A stretch of 64,000 nucleotides of DNA from Acanthaster planci (lineage: Eukaryota > Echinodermata > Asteroidea > Valvatida > Acanthasteridae). The position numbers were made by a program, and so were the translations under genes. Location of the stretch: the NCBI RefSeq assembly GCF_001949145.1, contig NW_019091703.1, positions 56,078 to 120,077 on the forward strand. The letters run 5' to 3'. The notes under the pieces were generated by a model. It saw only the letters and a program-made list of their open reading frames with translations. It was not told the origin of the DNA and did no database searches. Of the stretch, positions 24,255 to 36,779 are shown piece by piece; position 1 is the first letter of the stretch; each line of letters opens with the position of its first letter.

Positions 24255-25815
24255 TACATGTACTCCGTCATAAATGGGCCCTGTTCCGATTGATAGTGAT
24301 TTCTTTCGATTACGTTTATCCGGGATGTCTGGGGATATTATCAGACATCTGCTGAATCTTATGAGCTGAAATTGCACTGGTATGTTCACTGTGTACGCTG
24401 CTAACTATCCCCTAGGTTGCTATTTTGCAGAAAACTCGCCTTTCTCTCGTTTGGAGGGAAAAATGTTGCCTTCACGTCAGTTGGCATTTTCCTCACTCCT
24501 GCCACTCCGAACAAATTTTGGCCCAACTTGCATAAAACTGATGGCTATGTCGTATCACATAACAGAGAGCAAGCCGCTTTACATGTTCAACGATTCACGG
24601 CAAGCAGTGTTTGACTGGACAGGGAATTAGCCAAGGGCATTGTGTATAGCTGTGACACAAAACGGAATCAGGTCAAGTCGTACCTGCAACAACTTTTACC
24701 CAGGTCAACTTGTACCCCCAAACTCCCGCCAAAGTCAACTCATACCCAGGTCATCTTGCACTCATGTCAACTCATACCCAGGACCACTCGTACTCCAAAT
24801 GTGAGAATAGTGCTGCAGCCGAACCGCCAAACTGAACCGAAAATGGTCTAACATTGCACTTTCGAACCGGACCTAACCAAACTGGTCGGTCCGGATGTTC
24901 AGTTTTAATATGGCCATGACATTTGCAGCGCACGGAATGCACGCAAAAAAACATGATAAAAAAGCAAACACAATAAAAAATGGATAACGAGTTGTGCCGC
25001 ACCGGTGCCGCTCCATGGTTCGGCACAAGTGCTATAAACTAACTGTACAGAACAGTACGTACATTTAGAGTTAACTTACGATGGCCCTGCATCACGCGAT
25101 GGTTGTAAAAAGCATGTGGTGAGATTTCACCAATAATCAACTAAGAACAAGCAACATACGGCATTTCCAGTGCACAACAACAATTGTAAATACTTACTAC
25201 ATCCAATCGTGCTTGTGTATATTCAAGTTTAGCATTATGTTTGCCAGTTTCCAGTAGCCATGCCCTTACGTTCCATATTAGGCCAATGATGTCATAAATG
25301 GCCGTGCAAAAATTTTGATTGGATACTGATCAGAGTAGGACTCGTGCTCGATCAAAGGCAACTCCGGAAGGAAAACTGAATTTGCCAGGCGGGCCGTGCC
25401 AGTGCAGCGCTCCGGTGCATGACTAGATTTGGTTCGCGGGGTGGCCCAACTTACGAGGATTTTTTTAAGTGAAGGAGAGGATTGTTTGACGTAATTAATC
25501 AATTAAAATTAATTAAAAAGTTGATTCTTTGCAAGCAAAGTAGCCATTGGTAGGATTATCCACTGTTTACAATAATACATGCACGGATAGAAATTGACTG
25601 GGGCACGACTTGACAGGGGTACAAGTTGTCCCAGGTACGAGACGACCCAGATTCACACAAAACTGCCGTAATTTTCTACTTGGATTGAGAGGGACTCTCG
25701 GTAAGATCTGGCAGATGTCTGATAATATACCCAGGCATCCCATATAAACTTGATTGAAATAAATCACTATCAATCGGGACAGGGCCCAGTATTGGGACAG
25801 GGCCGTGTTCACAGG
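24255..25815. repeat. ~1.5-kb inverted-repeat element in the putative fibrillarin intron 1
   Basis: The left arm (about 24275-24370) carries cgattgatagtgatttcttt and gatattatcagacatctgc. The right arm (about 25690-25800) carries the complements (gcagatgtctgataatat, aaatcactatcaatcggg). Further in, both arms contain degenerate copies of a roughly 20-bp word of the ccaggtcaactcgtacc type (24652-24800, and inverted at 25605-25655). This looks like a non-autonomous fold-back element. No transposase frame is visible. Confidence 0.7.
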
Positions 25816-26447
25816 TCTGTTTTAGGTCTCGAGTTTCTAAGCCTGCACTCGTCCTATTCTTACGTGACTTGTTACTCAACCGTTGTCAACATGCGCCTTG
25901 TACTCTTGTTACCTCTATGCTGGTAGTGTTAGGCCGCCAAGTCGAAAAACTTTGAAAAATCTGGCGATAGTTTATGTTTCTGCCAAACCACCCTCACAGA
26001 TGTTTCTGTCACACTTTCATTCTTACATTGTAATTCAATACACTGTTATAATGCACATGTGAGACAGTAACAATTTATCCCTGTAGCCTGTGATTGCCAT
26101 TTATGTTACTTTGAATGCAGTCTTGTTGTTTTGTTTTTGATTGTAATTGTAATCTTGATGAATATAATAACTTACTCTCTCACATCACTTTGTAACAAGC
26201 CAATGGGAAGTACATTTCTATGTAAATTTTGCATGGACATTAACAAACTTGAATCTCTGAATCTATTCTAAGAAGTAAACAGCATTTTTTTGTAAAAGGC
26301 AGCCATGGGTGTTTTCTCCTGCTGAATCCAATTATGGTATTAAAAGGACACCCAGATCCCTAGGCATCCCTCTTGTCTCACACAGACTGTACATTTGTAA
26401 TTTTTTTTCTTCTTCTTTGCTTTGATTTCCTTGTGAAGGTTTTTCAG

Positions 26448-29400
26448 GATTTTCTCCAAGAGGCGGAGGCTTCAACAGCAGAGGGGGTGGAGGCAGAGGG
26501 GGCGGTTTCCGCGGGGGCGGGGGAGGAGAGAGAGGAGGCTTCCGAGGGGGTCGTGGCCGCGGCGGCGGACGGGGAGGCTCCAGAGGGGGTAAGTAGAGAA
26601 CTCCTTGACAAACAAGTTTTCCCTTTGCCTGAAAGAGAATTTAATACAGGAGAGTCACAGGGCAGTGCGCCACCAAGAGGTTGCCATGGAAAAGTCCATT
26701 CTTGCAATGCATTGTGGGAATGGTGAATAAATTCTATTCACCAGCTGGAAGTGGGGAACTATTCCCAATATTTGTCAGGGAAGAAGGAGTGGTTTTAATT
26801 AATCATTTCTTCTTTCTATTGCATGGAATGCGCCAATCTAGTAAAAACAAATTCCCAAGTTCTCTACTGACACACACTCAAATGCCAGTTGCATCAAAGG
26901 GGCAATGCTTCGGACGACCGTAAACTTAAAAACATTTCTGTCCGTGGCAACCTCTTGGTGGAGCATCGCACTAAGAATTGTCCTGATTTATGTAAAATTA
27001 GTCCAAACAAAAAACCAATTCAAGAAGATGAGAATTTTGTTGGTCTTTCTTTTTTTGGAGAAGCCGTTACATGTTTAGAGTTTGGAAGAAAACTCCGGAA
27101 GATTGTGGGTAAAACCCAAAGAATCGGGTAGGGATCTAAAAGCCCAATCAAACCTGAGGTCAAAGGTGAAGATAGCCACAAAAACCAACCTGACTTCCCT
27201 TAAAAGTGAATAATTGCATTGAGACTTGCATAACAATTTAGCATACGGTAATCGAATATTATTTTCTGAATTTGAATATTTGAATGGAAGATTCATGAAA
27301 AGAAAGGATATTTTTATTTTGTTTTAAAGGAGAAAACTTGCTCTGTGGAGGCATGTTTCAAGCAAATTCAAATGAAAAGCCACAGAAATCTTACGACGAC
27401 TCAAAAAGTAAATTATTCAGTAACCCTATCAGTCCCAAATCGTCCGATTTCAATATGATTTTACATTCATCCTAGGGGGTAGGTGTAAGAAGTTTCAAAG
27501 AAATAGAAATTTTCAGCTGGGCAAGAAGTATTGTTTGTCTCGTAAATCTTGCTAAATCGTGGCTGGAGATACTCATGGTAGATGTGAGAAGGTTTTCTGG
27601 TGATCATAATGTACAATTGTGTGCGTCATTGCAACTGATTTTATATATGGTTTGTTCATCAACAATCTGCCAGTCTGTACAACCGAATATTTGGATGTTC
27701 GATCAAATGGAGGGTTGAATATATGAATACTGAATCATTCAAATTAACTCGGCCCTAACGTACGAAAAACAAATCAGTTAAATGTTTATCAAAACTAAAG
27801 CTAAAAACAAAAGAGCTATTTAATCAGTCAAAAACGTAATCATGAATTTGCCGAACATTATACATGGAAGTGATCGCCGCATTTTGACTTATTTTCTCCA
27901 GGGTTCACCCCAAGAGGTAGAGGCGGACCGAGAGGAGGAAGAGGTAAGTCAAAGGTTGTGAGGTCAAAGGTCACAACAGGAAAGATGACATTTGGCCGTC
28001 AGGAGTATTTCAGTATTTTTGTTTTTCAGTGTAACAGGAAGCACAACTATTATTTTGTACGTCAGTTCGTGGCGTGGCCGACGATATTATATATAAGATA
28101 CTCAGAATGGAACTTGACTGTTTGAGGCATGGTGAACACAATTGGAAGTTTACTCCCTTCAAATGGTGCCCTCCTGTTGTGTCCGCCACCTGCCACTAAG
28201 GCTACATTTCTGGCATGGACTTTTCACCCCAGGTGGGCGAGGGGGCGGGATGAGAGGCGGCAAGAAGGTCTTTGTAGAGCCGCATCGGTTGGAGGGAGTC
28301 TTCATCGCCCGCGGCAAGGAGGACGCCCTGGTCACCAGGAACCTGGTGCCCGGGGAGACGGTGTACGGGGAGAAGAAGATCGCTGCTGAGGTATAATCAG
28401 AGGTTCCAGCCTGTCGCAGTCCTTCCTGGGGTCAGGCAGTACCACGCTATAGATTCAAATGAGCCCTCACTTCATTTAAAAATCCTAGTCTATTATGGGG
28501 TGATGCCTGACCTCAGCAAGGGGTACCACAGGTTGGCAGGTATGCATTATGGTAGCCGTCGCTGCGACTGCCTTGAATGACATCCCGTTTGTGCTCATAC
28601 ATATGCACATCGCCAATTAGCATAAAACAAATCAAGCACCAAAATGGAGTGGTGCACTTTTTAAAAAATGAAAGGCACTGTTGCATTGAGCAAGGCTGCA
28701 GACAGTCCACTAGAGTTGGTTCGCTGCTTTTTGACAAAAACGTGGAAAGGTCTTTTAATTTTTGTCTTGGTTGCATTCCAGGTCAGGAAGTTATTAAAAT
28801 TGTCAAAATGCCACAGTTTTGGAGGAAATCCCAAGCCTTTATGAGGACCAGTTTTATGAGGACCATTTTAAATCAAATCTGGTATATCTGAAAAAAGTTA
28901 CACTTTTGCATTCTGTTTTCTCTTGGCTTTGCCTATGGAGAAGCAGAATGCTCCATGGATCAACGCTGGAGGCTAGTTGTCATTACACCACTCAATGCAG
29001 TTAACCCCTTGACGACGGGAATTTCTTCCTGAAAGCCCACTCCAAGAATTCCAGCCTCGTTTGGCCACGAAGGCCACCTGCCAAACCGCAAATTCTCGGT
29101 TTGTGGCCCAGCGTGCTCTCCACGCTTTGAATAACACGGTGAAAAGGCTGATTGTTCGGTGGCATGCGGCTCTACTCACCCTTCCACATTCCCGTTGCCN
29201 NNNNNNNNNNNNNNNNNNNNNNNNNNNNNNNNNNNNNNNNNNNNNNNNNNNNNNNNNNNNNNNTGTCTAGGTGCCTCCTGGTGTGAAGGGGTTAATATGT
29301 TCCTAACATATTCCAGAGCAACATTAGATACAGTGGAAAAATCAGGTTCGCAAATGTGTCGGAGGTGGGAGGCAATGTTTAAGGGAGTGGACAGACAGCC

Positions 29401-32400
29401 TCTTTTAATTCTAACTGAAATCCTAGGGCCAGGTAAACTAATCATGATTTTGTAAAACACTTCCTGAAGGTACTTGTCTGGAAAACAGGGAAACGATTTT
29501 TTGTCTTTCATGTCAATTTTAGGAAGGCGAAGTCAAGACAGAGTACCGAGCCTGGAACCCCTTCCGATCCAAGCTGGCGGCGGCCATCTTAGGGGGCATC
29601 GACAAGATCCACATGAAACCAGGGTCGAAGGTCCTGTACCTGGGGGCAGCCTCGGGCACCACGGTCTCACACGTCTCGGACATTGTTGGGCCCGTAAGTC
29701 CCTGCTGCTTCGTCTTTCCCGCAGATCTCGAGCCAGTCCCCCTCCTTGGCTTGCAGCATCAGGATTTCTCGGGATTCTTCTGGATCGCAGGATTTTTTTC
29801 GGTCCAAAGAAAATTGGGATTTTTCGTGGTGTAATCAGCCACTGGTATAAACAGGAATATTTCAATGCAAGATTTGCCGTTAAAGATCAACGTAAATTCC
29901 AACAGCAAAGCTTGGAGGGAAAAGATAGCGGCCAGAACCATATCCTTGCCCTCTTCTCTGCCCTCAAAATATGCTCAATTTTATTTGGTACTAAAAGAGG
30001 TCAGAAGTTGTCTGTTTGGACATGTGACATAATGGTAAGGGTTTGTAGTTTCCGATTCTAGGGTTGGGTGGTTCGAATCCAGCTGGTGTGCAAAGCCACT
30101 TTACCCATACATTCCTGTCTCTGACCAGGAGTTAAATGGGTCCTCGTTTCCGCTCGTCTGCAAGAATGAAACATTGAAAAAAAATCTCTGGGCTGAACCC
30201 CCCCTTGGAAAATTCCTGGCTCTGCCGCTTCTGTTAGATACTTCGTGATTTATATATGGTGCGATGTTATTTTCATTATTACACTATAGTTAATTTGAAT
30301 GCAGAGCGTCCAGGTGAAGTTCATTCTGAAAGCCCATTCTCTGTGACCAGTTGTCTCTGTTCAATCAAAGATCTTCGAAACCATTTTTCATCCCGATTGA
30401 GTACCTGCCCAATCACTGTTTGTTTTTTTTAAATGGAGGATTTCGATATTTATGTGCTTAACAAAGTTGCCACTTTTAAACTCCATTTCCCAGATTTTTT
30501 CATTACCAAACTCAGCACCCCTAACACATTTGAAACGCTCGAGTTTTGCATGATCCAAAGCTTGAAAATAGCAAGTCGGCAAGTTGACTTATCCTGCCCA
30601 AGGAGACACGTGTTATTGTCTGACCAATCAACTGTCAGTTTTTGTCATGGTTGCTCCGCCCACCCTTGCAGGAGGGCCTCGTCTACGCCGTGGAGTTCTC
30701 CCACCGTTCGGGGCGCGACCTCATCAACGTCGCCAAGAAGCGAACCAACATCATCCCCATCATCGAAGACGCCAGACACCCGCACAAATACCGAATGCTG
30801 GTCGGTGAGTACCTTTTGGAGAGTGAGTTTTTCACTCTTTCGTCTATAGAGAGCATATCTCATCTTAAATAGTGTTTAATTTTGGAATTCAAAGCGAATA
30901 CATCACAACACGTGTACACCCGTGCTCAGTTCACCTTTGGTACTTTTTTCGTCTCGCACAGGGATGGTCGACTGCATATTTGCGGACGTGGCACAACCCG
31001 ACCAGGCGCGCATCGTCGCCATCAACGCTCACAGCTTCCTGAAGAACGAAGGAAACTTTGTCATCTCAATCAAGGTAGATGAAGATTAGAGTGTAGGCGA
31101 ACGGCACAGAGCAAGTTTGACTAAGGAAGTGGTTCAAGAATTCATGCTCTGATTGGTTTCTTTCCGAGATACAAATTTTGGGCAACTTTTTATCCCTCTT
31201 TAAATAAAAAGTATGAAAGCTTTGACATCACCTGTTGTTGACCTGCAGTTAAGTGTGCAGTGTTCACGTATTTAAAATTTTCCAGGCTTTGCTTGACAAA
31301 GGAGGGAGCTCTTGCTATGATGTCTTCAGAGCTCAGGGTGGTGACATGTGCGTCTCAATTGCTGGAACCAAAATGGTGGATTATATGTCTGTGCACTTGT
31401 AACGAGCAGCCATTGTGGTTCCAAAGTCTGAAGTTGGCGCCACTCTCTAAAGACTGATCTAGTGACAAGAATCAGGAGCCATCACTGCAGTGTCCCAATA
31501 CGCGTGAATAAAAGAGATGCACATTGAATGCTTCCTCATCAGCCAGTTGGGGCGTGCTGCTAACCAAAATGACGTGTTTGTCAAGTTTAGGAATGCGCGC
31601 CCTGCGGGACACAGCAGTAATGGCATCAGGTAACCGGTCTATATACAGCTCTGGATGTCATTCCAGAAAGAGACCCAAATTTCGGCTCGCTGACAAGCAC
31701 CGCTTACCGGCCTGTTGTCTTGAACTAAAAAAGCATAGAAAAGGACAGAAAAATGTGTGAAGCAGTCGATTGAAGGAAATCACCGAAATCTTGCAGGCTT
31801 CGTGCTCGGTGTGGCGAGTGTCCTTTTCAGCCTTGAATGTTGACCGTGTTTTACAGGCCAACTGCATCGATTCCACCGCCCAGCCGGAGGTCGTCTTCGC
31901 GGGCGAGGTTAAGAAGCTCCAAGCGGAGAAGCTGAAGCCGCAGGAGCAGCTGACGCTGGAGCCGTACGAGCGAGATCACGCCGTGGTGGTAGGCGTCTAC
32001 AGGTCAGTATTTTATTGTCGTGATCCGAAAAGGCTTTGGTCTTCTGAGGGTGTAATACCAAAAGAGCCCGGTTACGTGAGACCATCTCACAGGTAGTGGA
32101 GGCTGGAGGATATCACCCCCCTTGCAAGAATGTGGCTGTTGCATGGCCAATTTTTTTAAAACTTGCATGTAAAGATATGCCTTATCAGGATAAATGTAAA
32201 CTTTCAGCTCAATCCAGATGTATGATTTTTGTTGTTACTTTCATTTGGAGTTCAAGGCTACACGCGTGCCAACTAAGCCTGTTCGATATGACGATATTTC
32301 ACGGTATTTCGATGTGATGTTGATATCGGATATCGTATCGTTCGTTCAAACACATATCGGGATATCGTGCAAATCGATATGCCGAAAATTATCGCGATAA

Positions 32401-33383
32401 GCTCCAAACGATGTACTGTACATGTCACATAGGGAAGTCAATGCACCGTGTGTTGAGCCCTGCGTTACTGCATTTAGGCCAGACAAATACTCCATTGAAA
32501 ACCTCCAACCACAAAGTCACTGTTGGCCCCAGCAGCTGCAAGGGTCTTCAAAGTATTAGGGGGCAGAACCAAACCAACAGACTGTACGCACGTGTAATGT
32601 ATTGCACAGTAAACTCCAGCTACACGTAAGTCGGCTCTCTCACTCGGAACTTGAGATTGTCATACAGTGTCCTGCGTGCCGCACACATACACAGCCGTTT
32701 TCTAATGCTCAACTTTGTCTCCGTCTCGGGCTCCGTCTCCAAAACCAATTCCCGATTGTGGGCCTGACGTGTTTCAATCAAAGTGAAGAACTGTAATGTT
32801 TGGCTCCTTTGCATCTTACTCGATGTTTTGCGCCACTATCAAACTTGCTATTGCGCTTACAACTTCAAAGTCGGGTAATAGAAAAAAACAGTTGAAGCCT
32901 GAACGGAGACAAAATCGAGTGGCACTTGAGACTTTGTGATTTCGGTCGTGTTTATTTCATGAATGGAAAATGACGTCATCACGATAATATCGGATATCGC
33001 GATAAGAAAAGAACTGAATGTCAAACAGGCTTATCCGTGTGCATGGAGCGTGGCAGTGGAAAAGCCTACATTGTTGGCTGACCTATCTCAGAACAATGGG
33101 CGCTGCATTTTCACAGAATTGATATCCAAAGGATGGCAAAGATATACCAAAAATCTCAAAGCGCTGAAAAATTCATGAAAAATCCCACCGAGGTGATATC
33201 GGAAAAATTGCTGTGGATGCCACCCCCCCCCCGAACTCTTTGAGAGTCCGGCGGTTGATTTCAATTCTGTGAAAAGTAGAAAATAGTTAGAGTTAACCCT
33301 TTGGACCAACATTTGCCCATGGTGTCTTTCAATCGGTTTTTTTTGTTATTTTTATTTCCAGACCGCCTCCCAAGAAGAAGTGA
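26448..33383 (+). CDS. FBL: fibrillarin, box C/D snoRNP rRNA 2'-O-methyltransferase
   Basis: Eight coding exons fit together with GT-AG junctions and consistent phases: 26448-26588, 27902-27943, 28233-28390, 29523-29693, 30672-30804, 30962-31074, 31857-32002 and 33362-33383 (stop TGA). Exons 2-4 encode the glycine-arginine-rich N-terminus ([30 protein letters not shown]) that directs nucleolar targeting and is usually arginine-methylated. They are followed by [20 protein letters not shown] and [12 protein letters not shown]. Exon 5 has [14 protein letters not shown] and the S-adenosylmethionine loop [18 protein letters not shown]. Exon 6 has the family signature [16 protein letters not shown] and [11 protein letters not shown]. 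Exon 7 has [10 protein letters not shown] and ends FVISIK. Exon 8 has ANCIDSTA and [15 protein letters not shown], and exon 9 gives PPPKKK. The catalytic Lys-Asp-Lys-Glu region appears intact. Length without exon 1 is about 308 residues. The first exon (about 4-5 codons) is ambiguous and listed separately. Introns carry several transposon insertions. Confidence 0.97.
26670..26961. repeat. short inverted-repeat pair, MITE-like, in fibrillarin intron 2
   Basis: ccaccaagaggttgcca at 26670-26686 is matched in inverse at 26945-26961, about 290 bp apart. Adjacent bases (gtgcg on the outer side) also match loosely. There is no coding capacity. Confidence 0.5.
27240..27760. repeat. dispersed AT-rich repeat, copy 1
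   Basis: It shares long blocks with 38930-39405: gatcataatgtacaattgtg, atatggtttgttcatcaaca, ttcatgaaaag and gtttcaagcaaattcaaatg, in the same order and orientation. The ends resemble each other as inverted gaatattc-type motifs. It lies in fibrillarin intron 2 and is likely a non-autonomous DNA transposon. Confidence 0.75.
27961..27973 (+). promoter_or_regulatory. perfect DR1 nuclear-receptor half-site pair
   Basis: AGGTCAAAGGTCA is two AGGTCA half-sites with one spacer base, the consensus bound by RXR heterodimers, HNF4 and COUP-type receptors. It lies 18 bases into fibrillarin intron 3. It is flanked by gttgtg and cacaac, making a small inverted repeat. Function is untested. Confidence 0.4.
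29001..29295. mobile_element. piggyBac-like non-autonomous element in fibrillarin intron 4
   Basis: TTAACCCCTT at 29001 and AAGGGGTTAA ending at 29295 form terminal inverted repeats with the TTAA target duplication typical of piggyBac transposons. The interior is short and has no transposase frame. A 64-base assembly gap (29200-29263) lies inside, so its true length is unknown. Confidence 0.6.
29200..29263. other. assembly gap (64 N)
   Basis: A run of N inside the piggyBac-like element in fibrillarin intron 4. No coding exon is interrupted. Confidence 0.99.
30015..30175 (+). repeat. tRNA-derived SINE-like sequence in fibrillarin intron 5
   Basis: A B-box-like ggttcgaatcc at 30070-30080, preceded about 35 bases upstream by an A-box-like cataatggtaagg and followed by a non-tRNA body (gaccaggagttaaatgggt), matches the arrangement of tRNA-type SINEs. 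It cannot fold into a full tRNA cloverleaf as read by eye. Confidence 0.45.
32275..33032. repeat. ~760-bp inverted-repeat element in fibrillarin last intron
   Basis: aagcctgtt at 32275 and aacaggctt near 33032 form the ends. Just inside, both sides carry tatcgg/gatatc-rich sequence (gatatcggatatcgtatcg; aatatcggatatcgcgataa). A TGACGTCA palindrome lies at 32971. There is no coding frame. It is probably a non-autonomous DNA transposon. It also contains a copy of another repeat (32691-32768). Confidence 0.6.
32691..32768 (-). repeat. partial copy of the 50.9-51.2 kb repeat
   Basis: The reverse complement (cccacaatcgggaattggtt, gagacggagcccgagacgg) matches 51090-51155. It lies nested in the inverted-repeat element of the last fibrillarin intron. 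Confidence 0.6.
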
Positions 33384-36300
33384 TCTTCCTCCCAGCAACT
33401 GCTGTCTCTAATCTTCAGGCCCGCTGTTTTAACCAGTACATTTTGTTTTTGTTTTTTTTTCCCCTGAATTTTTCCGTAACATCCCTTTCCTGGTTTTGTC
33501 CTTGTAAATCTCTTCATTTTTCATTGTAAAGATGTGATTGTTCCTTTTGGCCCTGTATGGAGCGCAGTTTTCGTAGTTATTCATGTAACGTTTCTGACTT
33601 CTAATAGCAAAATGAAAAGGCCTGCTTAGTCCATGTCCCAATGATGTGGCTGCATCTTGAACTTGTACACGCTTCTATGGGAAGTGGTTTCAGCCGTCAC
33701 CATACACTCGTCCATATAAAAGCCGCAGCCAGGTAATTCAGACACTGCTGTGTTCCACCCTCAACATTTTTATTGAGCAGTTGAACACCGAGGATACCTG
33801 CATAGCACAAACCGGTTACCAACCAATATCCCGTATGATACGCACGCTTATTGACCAGCGCCTACCACATTTATGCGAAAGCTCAGAGTTTGTGCTAAAG
33901 GCCTCATTAAAATAATATTGAGCTTATCATCAGCACCACCATCTGAAAAAAATGAGGGCATCCATTCGTTTTTAGTTGAAATATCAGAAACTTTATTTAA
34001 ACAAATTATCCAGCAAATTTCATGGCGACGTTGTTAGAAATGAGTGTTTCAAGTTGGAATCACTTTCTGGATGGTAGCAGGATGACAGTATTGTTTCTAC
34101 CTGCCTCAAAAGGCGCGGTACTCCCCCCCCCCCCGATATTTCAGCCTAGCGATTTGAAATATTCCCAGGCCATTACTTGTCGGCAGAAGCAGGGTGCCAC
34201 ATACCTCACCATCATCCAATTTCCAATTTGGGGACTTCAAACTACATTGGAGGCAAATTAAAATACCTTGGGGCAAACAAAAATGCATGGCTCGTTGAAC
34301 TTTAGAAAAGGTTCGGACGGGAAACCAAGATTTTGTTTTATTTGGCCCAGGCACGACTTTCTACTTCTTCTGTTTGATTCACCATTACTTAAGACCCGGC
34401 TCAAGTTTGGCTGGTAATTCACCTTGCACCTCAACAGAATTTGGATGTGAATGTCGCTGGTACTCTGTCTCACCAAGGAATGGCAACCATATTTTTTAAA
34501 AGACGTCAGTCTTGAGTGACAGTTTCCAGGAGAAAGAGTCACACTCACAGAAATTACATGTAATGCTTCGATGTGACTAGCGAGGAGATGAAGTTAACAT
34601 TTCTTCAACAAGCTGGTGTAAAATTGTTCATTATTTGCAAAACAGACATTATTCTTGTGATAAGTAATAAACGATCACTGAGTTTTCAGAATTAAACCTG
34701 TTTCTGCTCATTCATCTGTATAAACCATGAGATCTTGTTTTGCGTGTTTGGTTATAAAAGACAAAACAAAGGAGATTAAATAGCTTCACAGACTGCGACA
34801 GCAACAATGTAATCCCCCCCAGTATGAGCAAGACATTTGGGGTCATAAAAGAGTAGCGGCAGGGGAAGATCTTGGGTGTGGGGTTAGGGCAAACTGATCC
34901 CCCCCCCAAGAGTAAAAATTTGTTTTACTGGAAAAGGAATCCTCGCCCCTCAAACGAGGTGAAAGCTCTGTTTTTGAAATGCTGGCTCTTTGTGCCCCCT
35001 GCCCGGGGCACCCCCCCCCCTTGGGCATTGGTCTAAAGTCACACCACTAGCGGGGGAAGGGGGCAGTACCCCACAGGTCCTATAATATGGGGTTTAATGG
35101 ATCAGCCTGTGAATTTGTTTGTTTGCTTTGGGTTGATGCCTGATGATCTCACAACTGACTCCCCCACTTTGAAAATCGTTCCGTCGCCGCAGTTCTTGAG
35201 ATACGGGGTTTTGGGTTGGGTAGGGGGTATGGGGGCAGTATTTCAGCTCGCTCGTAGTTTTGCTCAAAGAATTAAATCAGAGAAAACTAGGAGACCGAGT
35301 TTTAAAACAGTTTTTTTTTCTTTTTTTTTGACGTGTTTTGGTGGTGTTTTGTTTTTCTCTCCCTCCAGATTTTGTTCCTTATAAAAACTGGAATTTTGTC
35401 CAAGATCAAGCGGTGGACGAATCTCTCGTCTCTTGCTGATACTTTAATGTCTAAAATGAAGGAAGTGTAACCCTAGCAGGATGACAGTATCTGTTCATTG
35501 CGACGCATCTTGTAAGAAAAAAGGTCCAAACAGAATTACACATTTCAAAAATCGGGGGAAAAGCAAAAATGCAAAAAAAAAAGAATATTTTGAAAATAAA
35601 ATCAAATTAGATAATGGAAAAGGAAGCAGAAATAAGGAAACTTTTTTCAATTCAGTGTAGGACGACAAAAATCCCTCGAAAGACAAATGGAAAAATCAGT
35701 GCCCTTTGACACCTTTTAAAAAATGATTATTTTCAGTTTTTTATTCAATGCCCGCATTTTGCATAGATAGGCCTAGACATACCGGTATTTGTTACCGAGA
35801 CAGAGCACTGGCGACGTGACCAGTTTAAAGTTTAAAAAAACAAAGCAAAATAAATAAATAAATAAATAAAAAAACACGGATTCCTCATAGATATAGTCAC
35901 GTGATCACTGATTCGTGCAATTTGGCGCTAAGGCGGGTAGCTGGGACCAAAAGGGAGCTGAAAGAGTTAATTAAACACTGGAACTGCATTCTAGATTTTT
36001 AGCATGGCAGTTCCAATCAATTGGTAACAGCGCCACCTATTGTCGTGTTTTTAGTCGCTGGCGATTCGCGATCAGCGCGTTGAAGTTAATTGATATCAGA
36101 GGCAAATACAAAATAAAAAACAAACGCTTACACATTCCTATCACGTGTAATTACCGTCATGCCAACCCCCCCCCCCACCCTTCCGCGCTCATCATACTTC
36201 CAACGCTGCCCTGCCATTGAAGTTCTAAAGAAATAAAAAATAATAGTAATAAAATTGGGGAGGGGGTAAAAAAAATATAGGGTTTGTTCACGTTCACCAC

Positions 36301-36700
36301 GCGTTTCTTCACCTATGGCCACAGTTTTCTGTCCGAAATACCATGGAAATACTGTCACCCTCCACGTTGGTTAAAGTGAGTCATGTACCAGTTTCGAGAA
36401 AGTCACCACGTGTTTACAACGGTTGGTTGCGCAATGACTCAGCCGTTCACAAAAATGATAAAGCCGGTTACAATCATCCGAACAGCTAGTGTTGAAAACG
36501 TGCCTTACAGAACTTTAACCTAAATTAGTTTTTATTTCTGTTAAATGACTCGATAATTTCAACAATCATTTCTGGGCAGAAGCACCGTCTCCAACCATGC
36601 TCCGGCCACATCTTAAGTACAATTTTCGCGGCAAAACCGTGTTGTAGCATCCGGGAACGTTTACGCGACTTTTGTTTTCGTGAATGACATCATCTTCATC
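33384..36700. other. fibrillarin 3' flank and intergenic DNA with poly-C runs
   Basis: No coding exon is supported. Possible polyadenylation signals are ATTAAA near 33906 and AATAAA at 34666; neither can be chosen from sequence alone. Runs of nine or more C occur near 33222, 34124, 34897, 35010 and 36167. An (AAAT)n tract lies at 35848-35872. Confidence 0.5.
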
Positions 36701-36779
36701 CGGGCCTTTTCAGTCCCCGTTGTCATAGTAAATAGGCGTGGTGTTAACGGAGATCAAACGCACCGACAAATGATTGGCG

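Noticed and set aside
31075-31856. Possible box C/D snoRNA in fibrillarin intron 7 (atgatgt and ctga words)
   Set aside because: No proper RUGAUGA box, no terminal stem and no paired CUGA at the right spacing.
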